From: Paucisalibacillus globulus
GTDB lineage: Bacteria; Bacillota; Bacilli; Bacillales; Amphibacillaceae
Length of the DNA: 64,000 nucleotides
NCBI RefSeq assembly: GCF_900184735.1
Contig: NZ_LT855387.1
Location: 119,099 to 183,098 of the forward strand
Direction of reading: 5' to 3'
Shown here in pieces: positions 45,575 through 55,592 of the stretch. The notes beneath the pieces are model-generated. The model saw only the letters and a program-made list of their open reading frames with translations. It did no database searches and was not told the DNA's origin. How positions within the stretch are numbered: position 1 is the first letter of the stretch; every line of letters begins with the position of its first letter. Both the position numbers and the translations under genes were made by a program.

Positions 45575-45949
45575 ATGAGGAAAAATTCTATATTAAAATA
45601 TATTATTATTGGGATTGTCGGATTAGCTGGAATCGGTCTAATTATGGAATTGTTTACGGATGCTACAGGCTTCCTAACCAATATCTTAGTAACAGCTGTA
45701 TTTGCCCTATTGATCTTCGGTTTATTTTATTACTTTTTACTTGGGGGGCGTCGTACATCCAACGATGCAAAGAAATATAAACAGGCTGTTAGACAATCCA
45801 AATCAAAATATACTAAGTCTACCAGCACCCCAACGGTAAAAAATAAGACACAACCGATTTCAATAAAAAAGAAAGTAAAAAAACGACCAAATCATTTACG
45901 TGTTATTGATGGAAATAAGTCTAAACGTAAAAAGCGAGCTTCCAACTAA
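45575..45949 (+). CDS. yqhP: SA1362/YqhP family membrane protein
   Basis: A 124-residue protein with two membrane segments (about 7-25 and 35-58) and a long, very basic C-terminal tail (Lys/Ser/Thr-rich, ending KSKRKKRASN). This matches the Bacillus YqhP family, of unknown function. ATG 45575 has GGAAAGGAAG upstream. It is convergent with yqhO; the terminator overlaps its stop codon. Confidence 0.8.
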   Translation: MRKNSILKYIIIGIVGLAGIGLIMELFTDATGFLTNILVTAVFALLIFGLFYYFLLGGRRTSNDAKKYKQAVRQSKSKYTKSTSTPTVKNKTQPISIKKKVKKRPNHLRVIDGNKSKRKKRASN

Positions 45950-45962
45950 GGGAGCTCGCTTC
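45931..45962. terminator. Hairpin overlapping yqhP stop
   Basis: AGCGAGCT/AGCTCGCT stem across the yqhP stop codon, between convergent yqhP and yqhO. The flanks are A-rich at left and weakly T-rich at right. Confidence 0.6.
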
Positions 45963-45964
45963 CA

Positions 45965-46855
45965 TCATGTAGACCAGTGTTTCAGGAATTTCTGTGCATG
46001 TTCGCGGCCATTTTGTATTAATTTTTTTTTGACCTCTTCATTGATCATAAAATTTGTAGTATGGACATCTTTAACGGGGATAAAAATAATATTATGTTTT
46101 TCAGATTTTGCAATGTAGCGAGAATCGTGGGCTTGCTTCATTGTACTGAACAAGGCATGTAACATATCCAATGCATTCTTTATGTTATTTGGGTGGGATT
46201 GCTCAGGGGAATCACTTAGCTTCATACCAAGTATTGGCCTAGTGCGTTTATTGGTTTCACTTTCAAATACCCAAATAGGAAAATTACTTAATAAGCCACC
46301 ATCAACTATTAAACTCTTCACTTTATTTTTCCCAATTACTTTCTTAGGCATAAAAAAATACGGAAAACCAGCACTCATTCGAACTGCCTTAGCAATAGGA
46401 AAATCATTAGGATTAATTCCATAGACCCTCTCTAGATCATCTGGTATAACAACTAATTTACCCAAAGATAAATCACTAACAACTACTTTTAAATAACCAC
46501 TTTTAATATCTCCAAAAGTATAGATATTTCTTTGTGCTAATTGTTCATGTATCCATCTCTCAAATTTATCCCCTTTGTATAGCCCCATTTGAAAATATAG
46601 AAAGAACCATTTACTTCCTGGGATTATATTAGCTAAAAGTGGTGGATCAAGGAATTGCTTTAAATCCAATGTTTCCAATAGTCTTTTCATTTCTTCACTA
46701 TTGTAACCTGCAGCAATAAAAGCAGCTAATATGGAACCAGCAGATGTTCCTGCAACACGTTCGAACTTTAAATTTCTTTCTGCAATAATTTCGAGAGCTC
46801 CAATAAAAGCAAAGGCTTTTACACCACCACCTGAGAAGACCCCATCAATTTTCAT
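45965..46855 (-). CDS. yqhO: Patatin-like phospholipase family protein YqhO
   Basis: A 296-residue Ser-Asp dyad lipid acyl hydrolase. Oxyanion motif GGGVKA at 9-14, nucleophile Ser38 in GTSAG and the Asp of VDGGLLSNFP (about 166). The substrate is not known; membrane phospholipid or lysophospholipid is typical. ATG with AAGGGGAT upstream. Same neighbourhood as in B. subtilis (yqhP-yqhO-mntR). Confidence 0.9.
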   Translation of the reverse strand: MKIDGVFSGGGVKAFAFIGALEIIAERNLKFERVAGTSAGSILAAFIAAGYNSEEMKRLLETLDLKQFLDPPLLANIIPGSKWFFLYFQMGLYKGDKFERWIHEQLAQRNIYTFGDIKSGYLKVVVSDLSLGKLVVIPDDLERVYGINPNDFPIAKAVRMSAGFPYFFMPKKVIGKNKVKSLIVDGGLLSNFPIWVFESETNKRTRPILGMKLSDSPEQSHPNNIKNALDMLHALFSTMKQAHDSRYIAKSEKHNIIFIPVKDVHTTNFMINEEVKKKLIQNGREHAQKFLKHWST

Positions 46856-46928
46856 AATAAATCCCCTTATCGCTTTTTATATATATGTAAGCGTAAGGCA
46901 GTAAAATTAGAACATTGTCCTCTTCCTA

Positions 46929-47348
46929 TTACTTCTTTTTCCTCAATTGAATTTCTTTAAGATCATCTAATCGCTGCTGATCTTCTTTGAAATATTTAAC
47001 TAAGTCACCTAATCTATCGATTGAATTCCAACTTAAATGGTGTTCAATCCCTTCAACATCATTATATATATTTTCCTTTTCAACGCCGATAATTTCCAGG
47101 AAGTCCTCTAATAATTCATGACGAAATACTAAACGCTCTCCTACTTTTTTTCCTTTTTCTGTTAGCATAAAACCACGGTATTTCTCATAAAGCAAATATT
47201 CATCTTTATCTAACTTTTGGACCATTTTAGTTACAGAAGACGGGTGAACCTCTAATGTCTCTGCTATATCGGAAACTCGGGCATACCCCTTTGTATCAAT
47301 TAAGTTATAAATTATTTCAATATAATCCTCCATACTAGGTGTAGGCAT
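46929..47348 (-). CDS. mntR: Manganese transport regulator MntR
   Basis: A 139-residue DtxR-family repressor of manganese uptake. All six metal ligands known for Bacillus MntR are present at the same positions: Asp8, Glu11, His77, Glu99, Glu102 and His103. Winged helix at about 20-70. ATG with AGAGGAGA upstream. Single gene. Confidence 0.96.
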   Translation of the reverse strand: MPTPSMEDYIEIIYNLIDTKGYARVSDIAETLEVHPSSVTKMVQKLDKDEYLLYEKYRGFMLTEKGKKVGERLVFRHELLEDFLEIIGVEKENIYNDVEGIEHHLSWNSIDRLGDLVKYFKEDQQRLDDLKEIQLRKKK

Positions 47349-47439
47349 CCTGTTCTCCTCTTTCTATAGAATAATTTTTATCTAATGCAAAATTGTTTCT
47401 ATATTGAGGATACCGGAAATATGAATTGGAGACAAGCTA

Positions 47440-47619
47440 TTAGGTAAAATCGAAGAGTCTCCAAATAGCGCGGAAAGCCCACAAAGCAATTCGAAACGGT
47501 ATTACAATTAGTTCAGGCAACCAAAATAATACATCGATTAAGAAATCGCCAACTGTATAACGGTCATCTATTTTTCGATGTTTTCTAGTTTTTTCTTTTT
47601 GCTTTTTCCACCAATCCAT
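47440..47619 (-). CDS. Small basic/amphipathic protein, unknown
   Basis: A 59-residue protein. The N-terminus is strongly basic (WWKKQKEKTRKHRKIDDR) and the C-terminal half is hydrophobic with many Trp and Phe (DVLFWLPELIVIPFRIALWAFRAIWRLF), suggesting a membrane-associated amphipathic helix or one membrane segment. Start at ATG 47619 or TTG 47622; a GGAG lies 10-13 bases upstream. I do not recognise the family. It lies directly before repeat element copy 3. Confidence 0.5.
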   Translation of the reverse strand: MDWWKKQKEKTRKHRKIDDRYTVGDFLIDVLFWLPELIVIPFRIALWAFRAIWRLFDFT

Positions 47620-47670
47620 CAAATCTTATCACTCCTGTACCAAATAATAATATGAATTGAATAATTTATT

Positions 47671-48144
47671 AGAAACTGCGCGGTAACTTAACTTTATTAA
47701 AAATGGTGAAGCCAAATGCTACCGCTCCGGCAGAATACTTCGCTTTCCACGGGCACGGCCTCAGCCTCCTCGAGGAAAAACCGCCTCTGCGGGGTCTTCG
47801 GACACGTGCTATTCCCGTAGGACAAGGAAAGCTACGGCAGCGTAATCATCGCACGAAGAAAATTGTTCTCTATTTTCGAGGAGTCTCCGTATTCTGCCTG
47901 CGCTCGTTTGGGTCTTCTAACTTTAAGTTAGCAAGTAATTATTGTGTTGGTTTTAATTGCCTATTTTTTTCCACTCAATACTAGCGAAGGAAATACACGG
48001 AGACTCCTGCGGGAGGATAGGCTTCGGTGAGACCCCGCAGTGCGATAGCACGAGGAGGCTCACCAGCCGCTCAGCGAGTGCGGAGTGTATTTCCGTAGCG
48101 GGTATGTTGCGCTATACAAAGTATTTAGTTACCGCGCAGTTTCT
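47671..48144 (+). repeat. GC-rich palindromic repeat element, copy 3 (complete)
   Basis: A 474-bp element with perfect 18-bp terminal inverted repeats (AGAAACTGCGCGGTAACT and its complement). Left arm 47671-47908 matches copies 1 and 2. Right arm 47981-48144 is closed by the perfect stem GGAAATACAC (47989-47998) / GTGTATTTCC (48085-48094) and contains a second hairpin CTGCGGG/CCCGCAG. An AT-rich spacer separates the arms. No coding frame with a ribosome-binding site is present. It lies between the small basic gene and nrdJ. No target duplication is evident. Confidence 0.9.
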
Positions 48145-48197
48145 ATCAAATGGGAAATTCAATGTGGAAATCATTTCAAAACAGCTAAAATAAAAGA

Positions 48198-48229
48198 CGA
48201 AAATGGCTATTTTTGGTTAGCCATTTTCG
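48198..48229 (-). terminator. Terminator after nrdJ
   Basis: A 12-bp perfect stem CGAAAATGGCTA/TAGCCATTTTCG 12 bases past the nrdJ stop, followed by TCTTTTATTTT on the minus strand. Confidence 0.88.
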
Positions 48230-48240
48230 CCTAGTTTATT

Positions 48241-50799
48241 TTATAGTCCACACTTTAATTGTGCTCCACAACTTGTACAAGTGTTACAGCCACCGATGTC
48301 TTCAACATTACCTTCACGACATACAGGGCAAGTATCTCCTACTTCAGAACCGATTGTTACATCAGTTGAATTGAGTTCTTGGATGGTATCCATAAGTACC
48401 ACCTTTTTCGGTTCAACTGTTTCCTCAAATAACTCAGTTTGTTCAAAAGTGTTTTCTTCTGCTTTTAGTGTTAGAACTTGTGAATCACGACTTCCGTCCA
48501 CATATACTGTACCACCTTTAGCACCACCGCGATATAATCTACGGTATACACTTTCAACTTGATCTACTGTATATCCTTTTGGAGCATTAACAGTTTTAGA
48601 AATTGAACTATCCACCCAACGTTGGATGACACATTGTGTGTCTGCATGTGCTTCTGGTGCTAATTCCATTGCAGTAACAAACCAATTTGGTAGGTTATTA
48701 GAATCTGCGTCTGGATTTGCATCTAGATATTCTTGAACAATATCTGCTTTTACTTCAATAAATTTACCTAATCTTCCACTTCTAAAGTATGAGAAGGAGA
48801 AGTATGGCTCTAATCCTGTTGAAACTCCAACCATTGTACCTGTTGAACCTGTTGGAGCAACAGTTAGTAGGTGTGAGTTACGAATACCATATTTAAGAAT
48901 ATCTTCACGGATATCTTCAGGCATTCCTTTCATGTAGCCAGTATTAATAAAAGCTTCTCGTAATTCTTTTGTTTCTTCTTCCGTTTCACCAACTAAGAAT
49001 GGGAAGCTTCCTTTTTCTTTTGCTAGTTCAACAGATTCACGATATGCAGTAGTAGCAATCGTCTCAAAAACTTTATCAACTAATTGATTTCCTTCTTGTG
49101 AGCCATATTCTGTTTCACAGTAGATCAGAAGATCATGGAGACCCATTACCCCAAGACCGACACGGCGCTCACCTAATGCTTGTTTTTTATTTTCTTCAAG
49201 GAAGTAAGGAGTAGCATCAATTACATTATCTTGCATGCGTACACCAGTTTTCACGGTTTGTTTTAGTTTTTCAAAGTCAACGCTTTTAGTTACTTTGTCA
49301 GCCATTTCACCAAGGTTAACTGCTGCTAAGTTACAGACTGAAAATGGTGCAAGAGGTTGTTCCCCACAAGGATTAGTTGCTACAACCTGTTGTCCATACG
49401 CTTTTGCATTCGTTTGATCGTTCGCATTATCAATAAAGAAAATACCTGGCTCGGCAGAATACGTAGCACAAATATTAATTAGATTCCAAAGCTCTTTCGC
49501 TTTTATACGACGATATACTCGGACTCCATAGCCCATTTCTTCCCATTTTCGTACATCACCAACATTATGCCAGTTTTCATTATATGCTTTCATTTCTTCT
49601 TCATTGTAATTTTCTACATCTGGGAACTTTAGCTCGTACCATGTGTCGTTTTCGACTGCTTCCATAAAGTCTTTTGTGATACAAACTGAAATATTTGCTC
49701 CAGTTAAGAATTCTGAGTTGTGAACAGAATATGTTCCACCCGTTCTTAACTTTTCTTCCGCTTCTCGAATAACTTGATCCGTAAATCCACCTTGACCAGG
49801 AATACTCTTATAGTTTAATACTCCTTGGTAAAGATCGGATTCTGTCTCTGTTAATGGAGTGAATTTTAATTTTTCTTGAGCCAATTTCTTAATTTGTTCA
49901 TCTTCTGTATTTTCAATAAGATAACGAAGAATTCTCGGATTCTGCATTTTAGAAATAATAAACTCAATAATGTCAGGATGTGAATCTACTAACATGATCA
50001 TTTGAGCTCCCCTGCGCGATCCACCTTGTTCTACAAGATGTGTTAATTTCGCAATATCATCCAACCAAGAAACCGAACCAGAGGATTTTCCATTTACTCC
50101 TCTAGCAAGAGCATTTCGTGGGCGAAGTGTTGAACCATTTGTTCCTACTCCTCCACCTCTACTCATAATTTCCATTACTTGTTTACGGTGTTCAGAAATA
50201 CCTTCACGTGAGTCTTTTACATACGGCATTACGTAACAGTTAAAGTATGTTACCTCTGTATCTGATCCTGCACCATATAATACTCTTCCAGCAGGTATGA
50301 AATTCATGCTAGACAATTCTTGATAGAATTTCTCAAATGAATGTTTACGTAATTCATCTGTTGGTTCGACACTAGCTAGACCAGTTGCATTACGCTTAGC
50401 AATCTGCTCATAGAAAACTTCCAGAGGCTTATCAATACTATCTAATCCTCTTTTCACTAGTCCTGTTTCCGCTTCTTCTCCATCTAAAACCGATACATAA
50501 TCTGGTTCTACTTGAACTATAGCTTCATTGTTGATTCGATCAATAGATTTGATGAAACCTAATCCTCTTGCTGGAAATTTCGGGTCTGCCTTTACTGTTA
50601 AGACAACAAAGTCTCCTTCTTTTAATGTCTTTTTCTCTGTATCCTTAAAGGAATAACGGTCTAGCATTACCAGCCTAGACACACCCTTATGTAGTAATTT
50701 CATATCTGGGGTGATTGGGTGTACTTGTGGAAATTGTTTTATATCTTCATTTAGCATTTCCACATTAATGTTTGTTCTTGATTCGACAACCGTAGACAT
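48241..50799 (-). CDS. nrdJ: Vitamin B12-dependent ribonucleotide reductase (class II)
   Basis: An 852-residue adenosylcobalamin-dependent reductase making deoxyribonucleotides with or without oxygen. Ten-stranded barrel core with the first redox Cys in YFNCYVMPY, catalytic NPCGEQPLAPFSVCN, and the phosphate-binding PTGSTGT. The C-terminus has Cys pairs (CPVC, CNTC, SCGAQLKC) that re-reduce the active site and may bind zinc. ATG 50799 has AAGGAGAGG upstream; the longer frame to 50862 has no site. Two NrdR-like boxes lie upstream. B. subtilis has no such gene at this place. Confidence 0.94.
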   Translation of the reverse strand: MSTVVESRTNINVEMLNEDIKQFPQVHPITPDMKLLHKGVSRLVMLDRYSFKDTEKKTLKEGDFVVLTVKADPKFPARGLGFIKSIDRINNEAIVQVEPDYVSVLDGEEAETGLVKRGLDSIDKPLEVFYEQIAKRNATGLASVEPTDELRKHSFEKFYQELSSMNFIPAGRVLYGAGSDTEVTYFNCYVMPYVKDSREGISEHRKQVMEIMSRGGGVGTNGSTLRPRNALARGVNGKSSGSVSWLDDIAKLTHLVEQGGSRRGAQMIMLVDSHPDIIEFIISKMQNPRILRYLIENTEDEQIKKLAQEKLKFTPLTETESDLYQGVLNYKSIPGQGGFTDQVIREAEEKLRTGGTYSVHNSEFLTGANISVCITKDFMEAVENDTWYELKFPDVENYNEEEMKAYNENWHNVGDVRKWEEMGYGVRVYRRIKAKELWNLINICATYSAEPGIFFIDNANDQTNAKAYGQQVVATNPCGEQPLAPFSVCNLAAVNLGEMADKVTKSVDFEKLKQTVKTGVRMQDNVIDATPYFLEENKKQALGERRVGLGVMGLHDLLIYCETEYGSQEGNQLVDKVFETIATTAYRESVELAKEKGSFPFLVGETEEETKELREAFINTGYMKGMPEDIREDILKYGIRNSHLLTVAPTGSTGTMVGVSTGLEPYFSFSYFRSGRLGKFIEVKADIVQEYLDANPDADSNNLPNWFVTAMELAPEAHADTQCVIQRWVDSSISKTVNAPKGYTVDQVESVYRRLYRGGAKGGTVYVDGSRDSQVLTLKAEENTFEQTELFEETVEPKKVVLMDTIQELNSTDVTIGSEVGDTCPVCREGNVEDIGGCNTCTSCGAQLKCGL

Positions 50800-50881
50800 T
50801 ATACCTCTCCTTTTAGACAAAATTCTCCATTCTAGTATTCTAGAATTCTTAAGTAATAACATACCATATTTGGATTACCTT

Positions 50882-50929
50882 TTACAATATCTTGTATGTA
50901 AATTATTATAAAAATACTACATGTAGTAA
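50882..50929. promoter_or_regulatory. Pair of NrdR-like boxes upstream of nrdJ
   Basis: Two NrdR-box-like cores: CAATATCTTG (50885-50894; 9 of 10 to CWATATATWG) and CTACATGTAG (50917-50926; 8 of 10). They start 32 bp apart, three helical turns, as expected for cooperative NrdR binding. The gap 50800-51192 also holds the divergent yqhL promoter region. Confidence 0.55.
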
Positions 50930-51192
50930 ATAACGCATACAAATTATTTTTTGTCAAAAACAATAATTAGCAAAAAACAAAGAAAAACAATGATAAATTA
51001 AGATAACAATGCATAAATCTACCAATTTAAAGAAATTCTATAATTGCATATTAAGATATACTTGTGGTAGTGAATGTTTTCCAACACAATTCGACAATTA
51101 GATAATTTTCTTTTCCCATAGAAAAACTTTGAAAAAAACCATACTTAAGCCTATAATAGGATAGTACAATGCGAAAGACGGGGGATTAATTT

Positions 51193-51567
51193 ATGTTGAA
51201 GTACCTATTATTAGCACTAATTATAGTTATTGTAATTTCTGTATTTCGTTACTTTAGACAACGAACCTACCTTAAAACGATAACAGAAGACCAGTTCCGT
51301 GAAGGTTATCGTAAAGCACAGTTAATAGACGTGAGAGAACCACAGGAATTTAAAAACGGCCATATCCTAGGTGCTAGAAATATTCCAGTAACTCAAATGA
51401 AACAACGTTTAATCGAAATACGCCCAGATAAACCAGTGTACCTTTATTGCCAAAGTGGAGCAAGATCTCAAAGAGCTGCACAGATGCTTCATAAAAAGGG
51501 TTATAAGGATATCAGCCAATTAAAAGGCGGATTTAAGAAATGGACTGGTAAAGTTAAAAGAGGATAA
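51193..51567 (+). CDS. yqhL: Membrane-anchored rhodanese-like protein YqhL
   Basis: A 124-residue protein with one N-terminal membrane segment (about 3-18) and a single rhodanese domain (about 28-122) with the persulfide Cys86 in CQSGARS. Predicted sulfurtransferase; the acceptor is unknown. ATG with GGGGGATT upstream. It is convergent with the gcv operon. Confidence 0.9.
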   Translation: MLKYLLLALIIVIVISVFRYFRQRTYLKTITEDQFREGYRKAQLIDVREPQEFKNGHILGARNIPVTQMKQRLIEIRPDKPVYLYCQSGARSQRAAQMLHKKGYKDISQLKGGFKKWTGKVKRG

Positions 51568-51582
51568 TGTAACCGAATAAAA

Positions 51583-51612
51583 AACACCTAAGGGGATTAC
51601 CCCTTAGGTGTT
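51583..51612. terminator. Bidirectional terminator
   Basis: A 13-bp perfect stem AACACCTAAGGGG/CCCCTTAGGTGTT with a four-base loop, A-run at left and T-rich at right, between convergent yqhL and gcvPB. Confidence 0.92.
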
Positions 51613-51615
51613 ATT

Positions 51616-53076
51616 TTATGCTTTATAATATCTTAGAATCGGTTTTCTAGCAGCAGTCGTCTCGTCCATACGCTTTACAACCGTATTATGAGGAGCTTCT
51701 TGGACAATCTCAGGGTTATTTTCTGCTTCCTCAGCTATTTGCAACATTGTATCAATAAAACCATCCAACGTCTCTTTCGATTCCGTCTCAGTAGGTTCCA
51801 CCATTAATGCTTCTTCTACATTTAACGGGAAGTAAATGGTTGGTGGATGATAGCCAAAGTCCAGTAGGCGTTTAGCAATATCTAATGTACGTACTCCTAA
51901 TTTCTTCTGCCTTCTTCCTGAAAGGACGAATTCATGCTTACAATGCTGAGAATATGGAAGATCATAAGCCTTCTCTAACTTACGCATCATATAGTTAGCA
52001 TTTAATACTGCATACTCACTTACCTTTTTGAGCCCTTCTGCACCCATGGTACGAATGTACGTGTATGCTCGTAAGTTGATTCCAAAGTTACCATAATAAG
52101 GTTTTACACGGCCGATTGATTGAGGTCGGTCATATTCAAATGTGTAGAAATCATCTTGTTTTACTATTAATGGTTTTGGTAGATATGGTTCTAATTCCGC
52201 AGAAACTCCAACAGGACCTGACCCAGGACCTCCGCCACCGTGTGGACCTGTGAATGTTTTATGCAGGTTAAGGTGAACTACGTCAAATCCCATATCACCA
52301 GGACGAGCATACCCCATAATGGCATTTAAATTTGCTCCATCGTAGTACAATTTTCCACCAGCTTCATGAACAATTTCAGCCATCTCTACTATTTCTGTTT
52401 CAAATAAACCAAGAGTATTTGGATTTGTTAGCATTAATGCTGCCACATCATCCCCAACTACGCGTTTTAAGTCTTCTAAATCTACTAATCCATTTTCATT
52501 AGATTTAACCGTTACTGCTTCAAAACCAGCAACAGTTGCGGAAGCTGGATTGGTTCCATGCGCTGAGTCGGGTACAATAACTTTAGTGCGGTGAAAATCA
52601 CCATTTGCTTCATGAAATGCACGAATCATCATTAATCCAGTCCATTCTCCATGCGCACCCGCTGCTGACTGTAATGATACTCCAGCCATTCCAGTAATCT
52701 CTTTTAATGATTCCTGAAGATCATACATCATCTCAAGAGCACCTTGTACAGTCTTTGGATCTTGGTAAGGATGAATATGGCTAAAACCATCTAATCGTGC
52801 TACATCTTCGTTAATCTTCGGATTGTACTTCATCGTACAAGAGCCTAATGGATAAAATCCAGAATCAACACCATAGTTTCGGTTGGATAAACCAGTATAG
52901 TGTCTCATAATATCTAGTTCACTAACCTCTGGCAAATCAGGAGCTTCCTGTCTAACATAGGTATCCGTTAACTCAGCTTCTAAATCAACTTCTGGTACAT
53001 CTATTTCAGGCAAGTTAAAACTAACTCTTCCCTCTTTACTACGTTCAAAAATTAATGGAAAATCTTGATTAGTCAT
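51616..53076 (-). CDS. gcvPB: Glycine dehydrogenase (decarboxylating) subunit 2
   Basis: A 486-residue PLP-binding half of the split P-protein. The Schiff-base Lys273 is in [19 protein letters not shown]. With GcvPA it decarboxylates glycine and passes aminomethyl to lipoylated GcvH, which is encoded elsewhere. It overlaps gcvPA by eight bases. Last gene of the operon. Confidence 0.95.
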   Translation of the reverse strand: MTNQDFPLIFERSKEGRVSFNLPEIDVPEVDLEAELTDTYVRQEAPDLPEVSELDIMRHYTGLSNRNYGVDSGFYPLGSCTMKYNPKINEDVARLDGFSHIHPYQDPKTVQGALEMMYDLQESLKEITGMAGVSLQSAAGAHGEWTGLMMIRAFHEANGDFHRTKVIVPDSAHGTNPASATVAGFEAVTVKSNENGLVDLEDLKRVVGDDVAALMLTNPNTLGLFETEIVEMAEIVHEAGGKLYYDGANLNAIMGYARPGDMGFDVVHLNLHKTFTGPHGGGGPGSGPVGVSAELEPYLPKPLIVKQDDFYTFEYDRPQSIGRVKPYYGNFGINLRAYTYIRTMGAEGLKKVSEYAVLNANYMMRKLEKAYDLPYSQHCKHEFVLSGRRQKKLGVRTLDIAKRLLDFGYHPPTIYFPLNVEEALMVEPTETESKETLDGFIDTMLQIAEEAENNPEIVQEAPHNTVVKRMDETTAARKPILRYYKA

Positions 53077-54418
53077 GGATATCCCCCAATTCTTTTACAA
53101 AAGCATCAATTTCTTCTTTTGTACGAATTTCTGTTACAGCTACTAACATATGACCTTCAAGCTCTGGATAATAACTTGCCAGATCATAACCTCCGATAAA
53201 ACCCTTTTCCAATAACTTCTCATTGGCAACACTCACAGAAACAGGAAGTTTCACAACAAATTCATTAAAGAAAGTTCCATTAGTTACTATTTCAAAACCT
53301 TCCTCCACAAACTTTTGCTTAGCATAACGAGCTTTTTGCATATTCAACTCAGACATTTTCTTTAATCCATGTTTACCAATTGAGCTCATCGCAACAGAGC
53401 TGGCTAGCGCATTTAACGCTTGGTTTGAACAAATATTTGATGTTGCCTTATCACGACGTATATGTTGTTCCCTTGCTTGTAGAGTTAATACAAAACCACG
53501 AAGACCATTTTCATCGGTTGTTTGACCCACTAAACGTCCCGGAATTTTACGCATCAACTTTTCTGTTGTTGCAAAATATCCACAGTGAGGGCCACCAAAC
53601 TGTGCCGGAATTCCAAACACTTGCGTATCTCCAACCACAATATCGGCACCAAACTTACCAGGAGGAGTTAAATAGCCAAGAGATAACGGGTTACTAGAAA
53701 CGATAAACATAGATTTTGGTTGTTGGTTTAGTAATTCTCTAATCTCGGCTAATGGTTCAATCTGTCCGAAAAAGTTCGGATACTGGATAACAACACTCGC
53801 AGTATTTTCATCTAACTCTTTTGCTAATTGATCTAAATCTGTAAGTCCGTTGACATGATCAATGTAAACAATTTCTAGATTCGGTCCTTTGCCATACGTT
53901 TCAATTACTGCTTGTGATTCCGGATGAACTGCTTTTGATACAAGAACCTTTTTCTTTCTTGTTTGACCAGCACTTAAATTCACTGCTTCAGCCAGAGAAG
54001 TCCCTCCATCATACATTGACGAATTAGCTACAGGCATCCCTGTTAGTTCAGAAATCATAGTCTGAAATTCAAATATTGCTTGCAATTCTCCTTGAGATAT
54101 TTCAGGCTGGTATGGTGTATAAGCAGTATAAAATTCAGAACGAGAGATGACATGATCAACCACAGACGGAATAAAGTGATCATAAACACCCGCACCTAGG
54201 AACGAAGTATATTCCTTAAGGTTGTAGTTTTTATTCGCCATTTGCACAAGCTCTTTTTTTAAATCCGCTTCACTTTTAGGTGCTTTTAAGTTTAAATCTC
54301 TTTTTAAGCGAACTTTCTCTGGAATATCAGAAAATAATTCATCTGTTGAACTAATGCCAATGGTATCTAACATTTCTTTTTTGTCATTTTCTGTCATTGG
54401 TAAAAATCGAAAATCCAT
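53069..54418 (-). CDS. gcvPA: Glycine dehydrogenase (decarboxylating) subunit 1
   Basis: A 449-residue N-terminal-half homologue of the P-protein. [14 protein letters not shown] opening, [35 protein letters not shown] and [13 protein letters not shown] are family-typical. It lacks the PLP lysine, which GcvPB supplies. It lies 18 bases after gcvT, with GGGGAGGG upstream. Confidence 0.95.
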   Translation of the reverse strand: MDFRFLPMTENDKKEMLDTIGISSTDELFSDIPEKVRLKRDLNLKAPKSEADLKKELVQMANKNYNLKEYTSFLGAGVYDHFIPSVVDHVISRSEFYTAYTPYQPEISQGELQAIFEFQTMISELTGMPVANSSMYDGGTSLAEAVNLSAGQTRKKKVLVSKAVHPESQAVIETYGKGPNLEIVYIDHVNGLTDLDQLAKELDENTASVVIQYPNFFGQIEPLAEIRELLNQQPKSMFIVSSNPLSLGYLTPPGKFGADIVVGDTQVFGIPAQFGGPHCGYFATTEKLMRKIPGRLVGQTTDENGLRGFVLTLQAREQHIRRDKATSNICSNQALNALASSVAMSSIGKHGLKKMSELNMQKARYAKQKFVEEGFEIVTNGTFFNEFVVKLPVSVSVANEKLLEKGFIGGYDLASYYPELEGHMLVAVTEIRTKEEIDAFVKELGDIHD

Positions 54419-54436
54419 TGAAAAAACCCTCCCCTA

Positions 54437-55549
54437 TTAATTTTGCTTTAAGAATGTTCTTGGTACAACCTTAGCTCGAAGGCGACGTTTCCGAACTTGA
54501 ATTTCTAGTTCTTTACCTTCTACGGCATACTCTGAATTAATTAAAGCTAATCCTATGTTTTTTTGTAAAGTTGGTGATTGTGTACCAGAAGTGATAACAC
54601 CAATCTTTTCCTCTCCATGAAACACTTCATAATCATGACGTGGAATACCTTTATCAATCATTTCAATACCTACGATTTTACGCTTGGTACCATTTTCCAC
54701 TTGCTCCTTTAACACTTCTTTCCCAATAAAGTTAGCCTCTTTGTTAACTTTTACTGCAAACCCAAGCCCTGCTTCTATTGGTGAAATGGATGCGGATAAT
54801 TCCTGACCATAAAGCGGTAAATTTGCTTCGAATCGAAGAGTATCCCTGGCACCAAGACCTACAGGTAATAGTCCTTTATCCTTTCCTGCATCGAGTATTA
54901 GATTCCATAGTTTCGTTCCAGCACCAACTGAAATATATATTTCAAAGCCATCTTCACCAGTGTATCCAGTTCTTGATACAAGAGCTGGTACATCAATACC
55001 AGAAAAATGAACTTCCTTATTAAATCTAAAAAATTTAATAGAACTTAAATCGGTATCGGTTATAGTTTGTAATATTTCTTCTGCTTTTGGTCCCTGTAAA
55101 GCAACTTGAACAAAATCTGAAGAAACATTTTGAATCGTTACTTCATCACTACTAAAATCATTGTTTTTTATCATCCAATCATAATCTTTCTCTGTATTAG
55201 CAGCATTCACAACAACTAAGAACTCATTTTCATCTAACATATAGATTAGAAAATCATCAACTGTTCCACCATTTTCGTAGCACATAAATGCATACTGCGC
55301 TCTATTTGGAACTAATTTTGATACATCATTAGTCGTGACATATTGTAAATACTCCAAGCTTTTTGGGCCAGTAACTAAGATCTCACCCATATGGGAAACG
55401 TCAAATAATCCCGCTTTAGTTCTAGTCGCTAAATGTTCTTCCTTGATGCTTGAAAATTGCACTGGTAAATCCCATCCACCAAAGTCAATTGTTTTAGCCC
55501 CTAATTTTCCATATTCGGGATAAATCGGGGTTCTTTTCAGTTCACTCAC
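54437..55549 (-). CDS. gcvT: Aminomethyltransferase (glycine cleavage T-protein)
   Basis: A 370-residue tetrahydrofolate-dependent enzyme that releases ammonia and forms methylene-THF. [37 protein letters not shown] and [18 protein letters not shown] are conserved folate and active-site segments. I start at GTG 55549 (GGGAG eight bases upstream); GTG 55558 overlaps that site. First gene of gcvT-gcvPA-gcvPB under the upstream glycine riboswitch. Confidence 0.95.
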   Translation of the reverse strand: MSELKRTPIYPEYGKLGAKTIDFGGWDLPVQFSSIKEEHLATRTKAGLFDVSHMGEILVTGPKSLEYLQYVTTNDVSKLVPNRAQYAFMCYENGGTVDDFLIYMLDENEFLVVVNAANTEKDYDWMIKNNDFSSDEVTIQNVSSDFVQVALQGPKAEEILQTITDTDLSSIKFFRFNKEVHFSGIDVPALVSRTGYTGEDGFEIYISVGAGTKLWNLILDAGKDKGLLPVGLGARDTLRFEANLPLYGQELSASISPIEAGLGFAVKVNKEANFIGKEVLKEQVENGTKRKIVGIEMIDKGIPRHDYEVFHGEEKIGVITSGTQSPTLQKNIGLALINSEYAVEGKELEIQVRKRRLRAKVVPRTFLKQN

Positions 55550-55592
55550 AATTCCCACTCCCTTTTTAAATTTTCTAACTTTTAACCATAAA

